Assembly (NCBI RefSeq): GCF_003334855.1
Contig: NZ_QOWE01000007.1
Span: 1 to 64,000, forward strand
DNA from: Larkinella punicea
GTDB lineage: Bacteria > Bacteroidota > Bacteroidia > Cytophagales > Spirosomataceae
DNA length: 64,000 bases
Reading direction: 5' to 3'
Below, piece after piece: positions 62,254 to 64,000 of the stretch; position 1 is the first letter of the stretch; each line of letters begins with the position of its first letter. Under the pieces are notes generated by a model. It did not search any database and was not told the DNA's origin. It saw nothing but the letters and a program-made list of their open reading frames with translations. The position numbers and the translations under genes were made by a program.

Positions 62254-64000
62254 ATGACTTTCTTTTACCTGCTTACGTTTGCCCTGTTCGTTGTTTACAT
62301 TGGCAACACCGCAGCCGGTATCAGCCGACGATCGCTGACCGAGTGGTTGCTGGTTTGCTTCATTCTTTTTGCCGGCAGCGTTATCCTGACCGGGTATTGT
62401 CTCTCCGCTCTCTATCTCACCGCCACTACACCGGTTTGGGCGTTTGCCGTTTTCCTGACCGCAACGGTTTTGCGTCTGGTTTTCGGAAGGCTCGTCAATC
62501 AGCCACGCTGGTCGGTCGGTTCGTTGCTGCGGGAACGGCGGGAAACGTTTGGCGACTGGTACCGCTCCCTGTCCATCTATTTCAAGGTTCTTTTCACGAC
62601 CCTGCTGGCAACCTTGGGCGTCATTGCCATCACCAACCTGCTGCTGGTACTGCTCACGCCCCCGAACGAATGGGACAGCATGACCGGCCACCTGAACCGG
62701 GTGATGCAATACATCCAGCGCGGCAGTATGCGGCATTTTGGCGGTACGAACTGGAACATCGACACCTACCCCAAAAGCGTCTGTACGATCCAGATTTATT
62801 CGTTTCTGATCACCGGCCGCTTCGAAAATGCCTTCAAACTCATTCACCATCTATCCTACTGGATGGCCATTATAGCAGTTTTCGGCATTTCCCAACGCAT
62901 TGCCCGGAACCTGTCCGCCAGTTTTTTTGCCGCCCTGTGTTACGCCCTGCTGCCCGATTTTCTGATGCAGGCCGTTACGACCGAAACCGATATTGTACTG
63001 ACAGCCTATCTGGGGAGTTTCCTGTATTTCCTGTTTGCCTACCGCAAGTCGGGAACGGAAACCAACCGCGACGCCCGGTATCTGTACCTGGCCGGTATCG
63101 CCTTTGGCATTGCCTACGGCCACAAAGTCACGTTCACGCTGCTGCTGCCGTCGCTGTTCGTCCTGATGATCTACACGGTTTTCTGGGCACCAAGCACCTC
63201 GGTCTTTTTCCAGCGACTCAAACACGTCGTACCGGCTTTCATCGTCGGCGTTTGTTTGTGGATGCTGCCGACGGGCTACCTCAAGAACATCGAAGTATTT
63301 GGTCATCCCATCGGCCCGCCAACCGCCCTGAAACACCAGTCGGTGGAACGTGCCGGGCCTTTGCGGAATTTGCTCGAACAAGGCAGCCGGAATGTCATTC
63401 GCTACGGCTACGATCACATCAACCTCGACGGTTTGCGCAATACGCAATGGGGGCTGGACGCGAATGTGATCATGCGAAAACCGCTGGTTAAACTGGAAGA
63501 AGTAACCAAAATGCGGCTGGACGAGGAAACCGACTTTTCGATTTTCCCCTTCGTTTTCAGCCGGCGGTTTGAGTTTTACAACGCCAATCCCTACTGGGGC
63601 ATCATCGGTTTCGGCCTGATTCTGCCGCTGGTCGCGCTTTCGCTGCTGGGTCTGCTGCGTTCAAAAGCCCACTTTTTCCTGGCGGTTGCCTTTGTGCTGC
63701 ACTTTCTGGCGCTCTCTTATTCGGCGCCGTATGATCCCTTCAAAGGGCGGTATTTCATCGAAACCGGTTTACTGGGGTCGCTCTTTCTACCCATCCTCTT
63801 TACGAACCGCTGGCTCAATATTGTAAATCCGGGCCGGGTGATTCTCAAAACGTATGTGGGTTTCGTCATCATTGTCGGCTGTCTTTCCGCCCTGTTTACG
63901 GTTTTCCTGAATGAGCGCTGTTTGCCCTTACCGGCCTACGGTCGACCGTCGGCGTTCAGTGCCGAGCGGATGTATTTACAGATGATGTTCCGCCCCGATA
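62254..64000 (+). CDS. Polytopic membrane glycosyltransferase-like protein (partial, 3' cut)
   Basis: An open frame from the ATG at 62254 runs at least 582 codons to the window end without a stop. It opens MTFFYLLTFALFVVYIGNTA and contains about ten or more membrane segments (for example WLLVCFILFAGSVILTGY, FLTATVLRLVFG, LLATLGVIAITNLLLVLL, YLAGIAFGIAYGHKVTF, LFLPILF). A loop with GGTNWNIDTYPKS after the third segment and a TETDIVLTAYLG acidic motif recall GT39/PMT-type or Wzy-like membrane enzymes, but the family is not certain. Location right after the aminotransferase implies a role in building the exported glycan. The C-terminus is missing. Confidence 0.8.
   Translation, partial: MTFFYLLTFALFVVYIGNTAAGISRRSLTEWLLVCFILFAGSVILTGYCLSALYLTATTPVWAFAVFLTATVLRLVFGRLVNQPRWSVGSLLRERRETFGDWYRSLSIYFKVLFTTLLATLGVIAITNLLLVLLTPPNEWDSMTGHLNRVMQYIQRGSMRHFGGTNWNIDTYPKSVCTIQIYSFLITGRFENAFKLIHHLSYWMAIIAVFGISQRIARNLSASFFAALCYALLPDFLMQAVTTETDIVLTAYLGSFLYFLFAYRKSGTETNRDARYLYLAGIAFGIAYGHKVTFTLLLPSLFVLMIYTVFWAPSTSVFFQRLKHVVPAFIVGVCLWMLPTGYLKNIEVFGHPIGPPTALKHQSVERAGPLRNLLEQGSRNVIRYGYDHINLDGLRNTQWGLDANVIMRKPLVKLEEVTKMRLDEETDFSIFPFVFSRRFEFYNANPYWGIIGFGLILPLVALSLLGLLRSKAHFFLAVAFVLHFLALSYSAPYDPFKGRYFIETGLLGSLFLPILFTNRWLNIVNPGRVILKTYVGFVIIVGCLSALFTVFLNERCLPLPAYGRPSAFSAERMYLQMMFRPD

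Noticed and set aside
62343-63491. 382-codon plus-strand frame
   Set aside because: Out of frame with the membrane protein opening at 62254, whose translation shows regular hydrophobic helices; the 382-codon product is Arg/His/Pro-rich and looks like a shifted reading.

Overview
The window looks like a chromosomal segment of a Bacteroidota bacterium, most likely order Cytophagales (Spirosoma/Larkinella-like). That placement is an inference from four things: moderate GC, Bacteroidetes-type promoter motifs (TTG/TTTG, a gap of about 18-22, then TAnnTTTG), a split transketolase, and the conserved block ftsX - DUF3098 - uppP - truB - ribF. About 48 protein genes fill almost all of it. I see no tRNA or rRNA, no transposase, no prophage and no CRISPR array.

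Layout. 0-5.9 kb: a possible structured RNA at the left edge, mutS (-), a SpoU-type RNA methylase, a lysine-rich histone-H1-like protein and an orphan sensor kinase. 6-13.5 kb: a two-gene sugar-oxidation operon (a giant ThuA/PVC-dehydrogenase/CARDB/azurin fusion plus a Gfo/Idh/MocA oxidoreductase), with a divergent AraC regulator and an NtrC-type response regulator. 13.6-22 kb: housekeeping genes (radical SAM protein, lolD, sucC, M48 and M23 peptidases, FAH hydrolase, bcp). 22.2-25.7 kb: the two halves of transketolase, separated by an AT-rich, two-gene ATPase + TOPRIM-like cassette that resembles anti-phage modules. 25.7-27.2 kb: ECF sigma factor, probable anti-sigma factor and a small periplasmic protein. 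27.3-35 kb: a phytoene-desaturase-like flavoenzyme, a membrane protein and a membrane adenylate cyclase in one tight operon, then an HD phosphohydrolase and a nucleotide-transporter-like protein with HEAT repeats and a cyclic-nucleotide-binding domain, so a possible cAMP neighbourhood. 35-44 kb: a fused coenzyme-B12 mutase (icmF) carrying two in-frame palindromic insertions, a GH63-like glycosidase and a TPR protein. 44-48 kb: DoxX protein, AraC regulator, aldehyde dehydrogenase and DUF779. 48-54.7 kb: the ftsX-uppP-truB-ribF operon, pheA and parE. 55-64 kb: a capsule/O-antigen export and synthesis locus (Wza-like, Wzz-like, Wzm, Wzt, DegT aminotransferase, and a membrane glycosyltransferase-like gene cut by the window end).

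Two themes run across the window. First, many gene 3' ends carry long hairpins with 13-40 bp arms built from 7-8 nt repeated words, and some of these share exact 16-19-mers although they lie tens of kb apart. Second, palindromes of a different type sit inside a coding sequence (icmF). Start codons were re-chosen for many genes where the longest reading frame ran into upstream non-coding or palindromic sequence.
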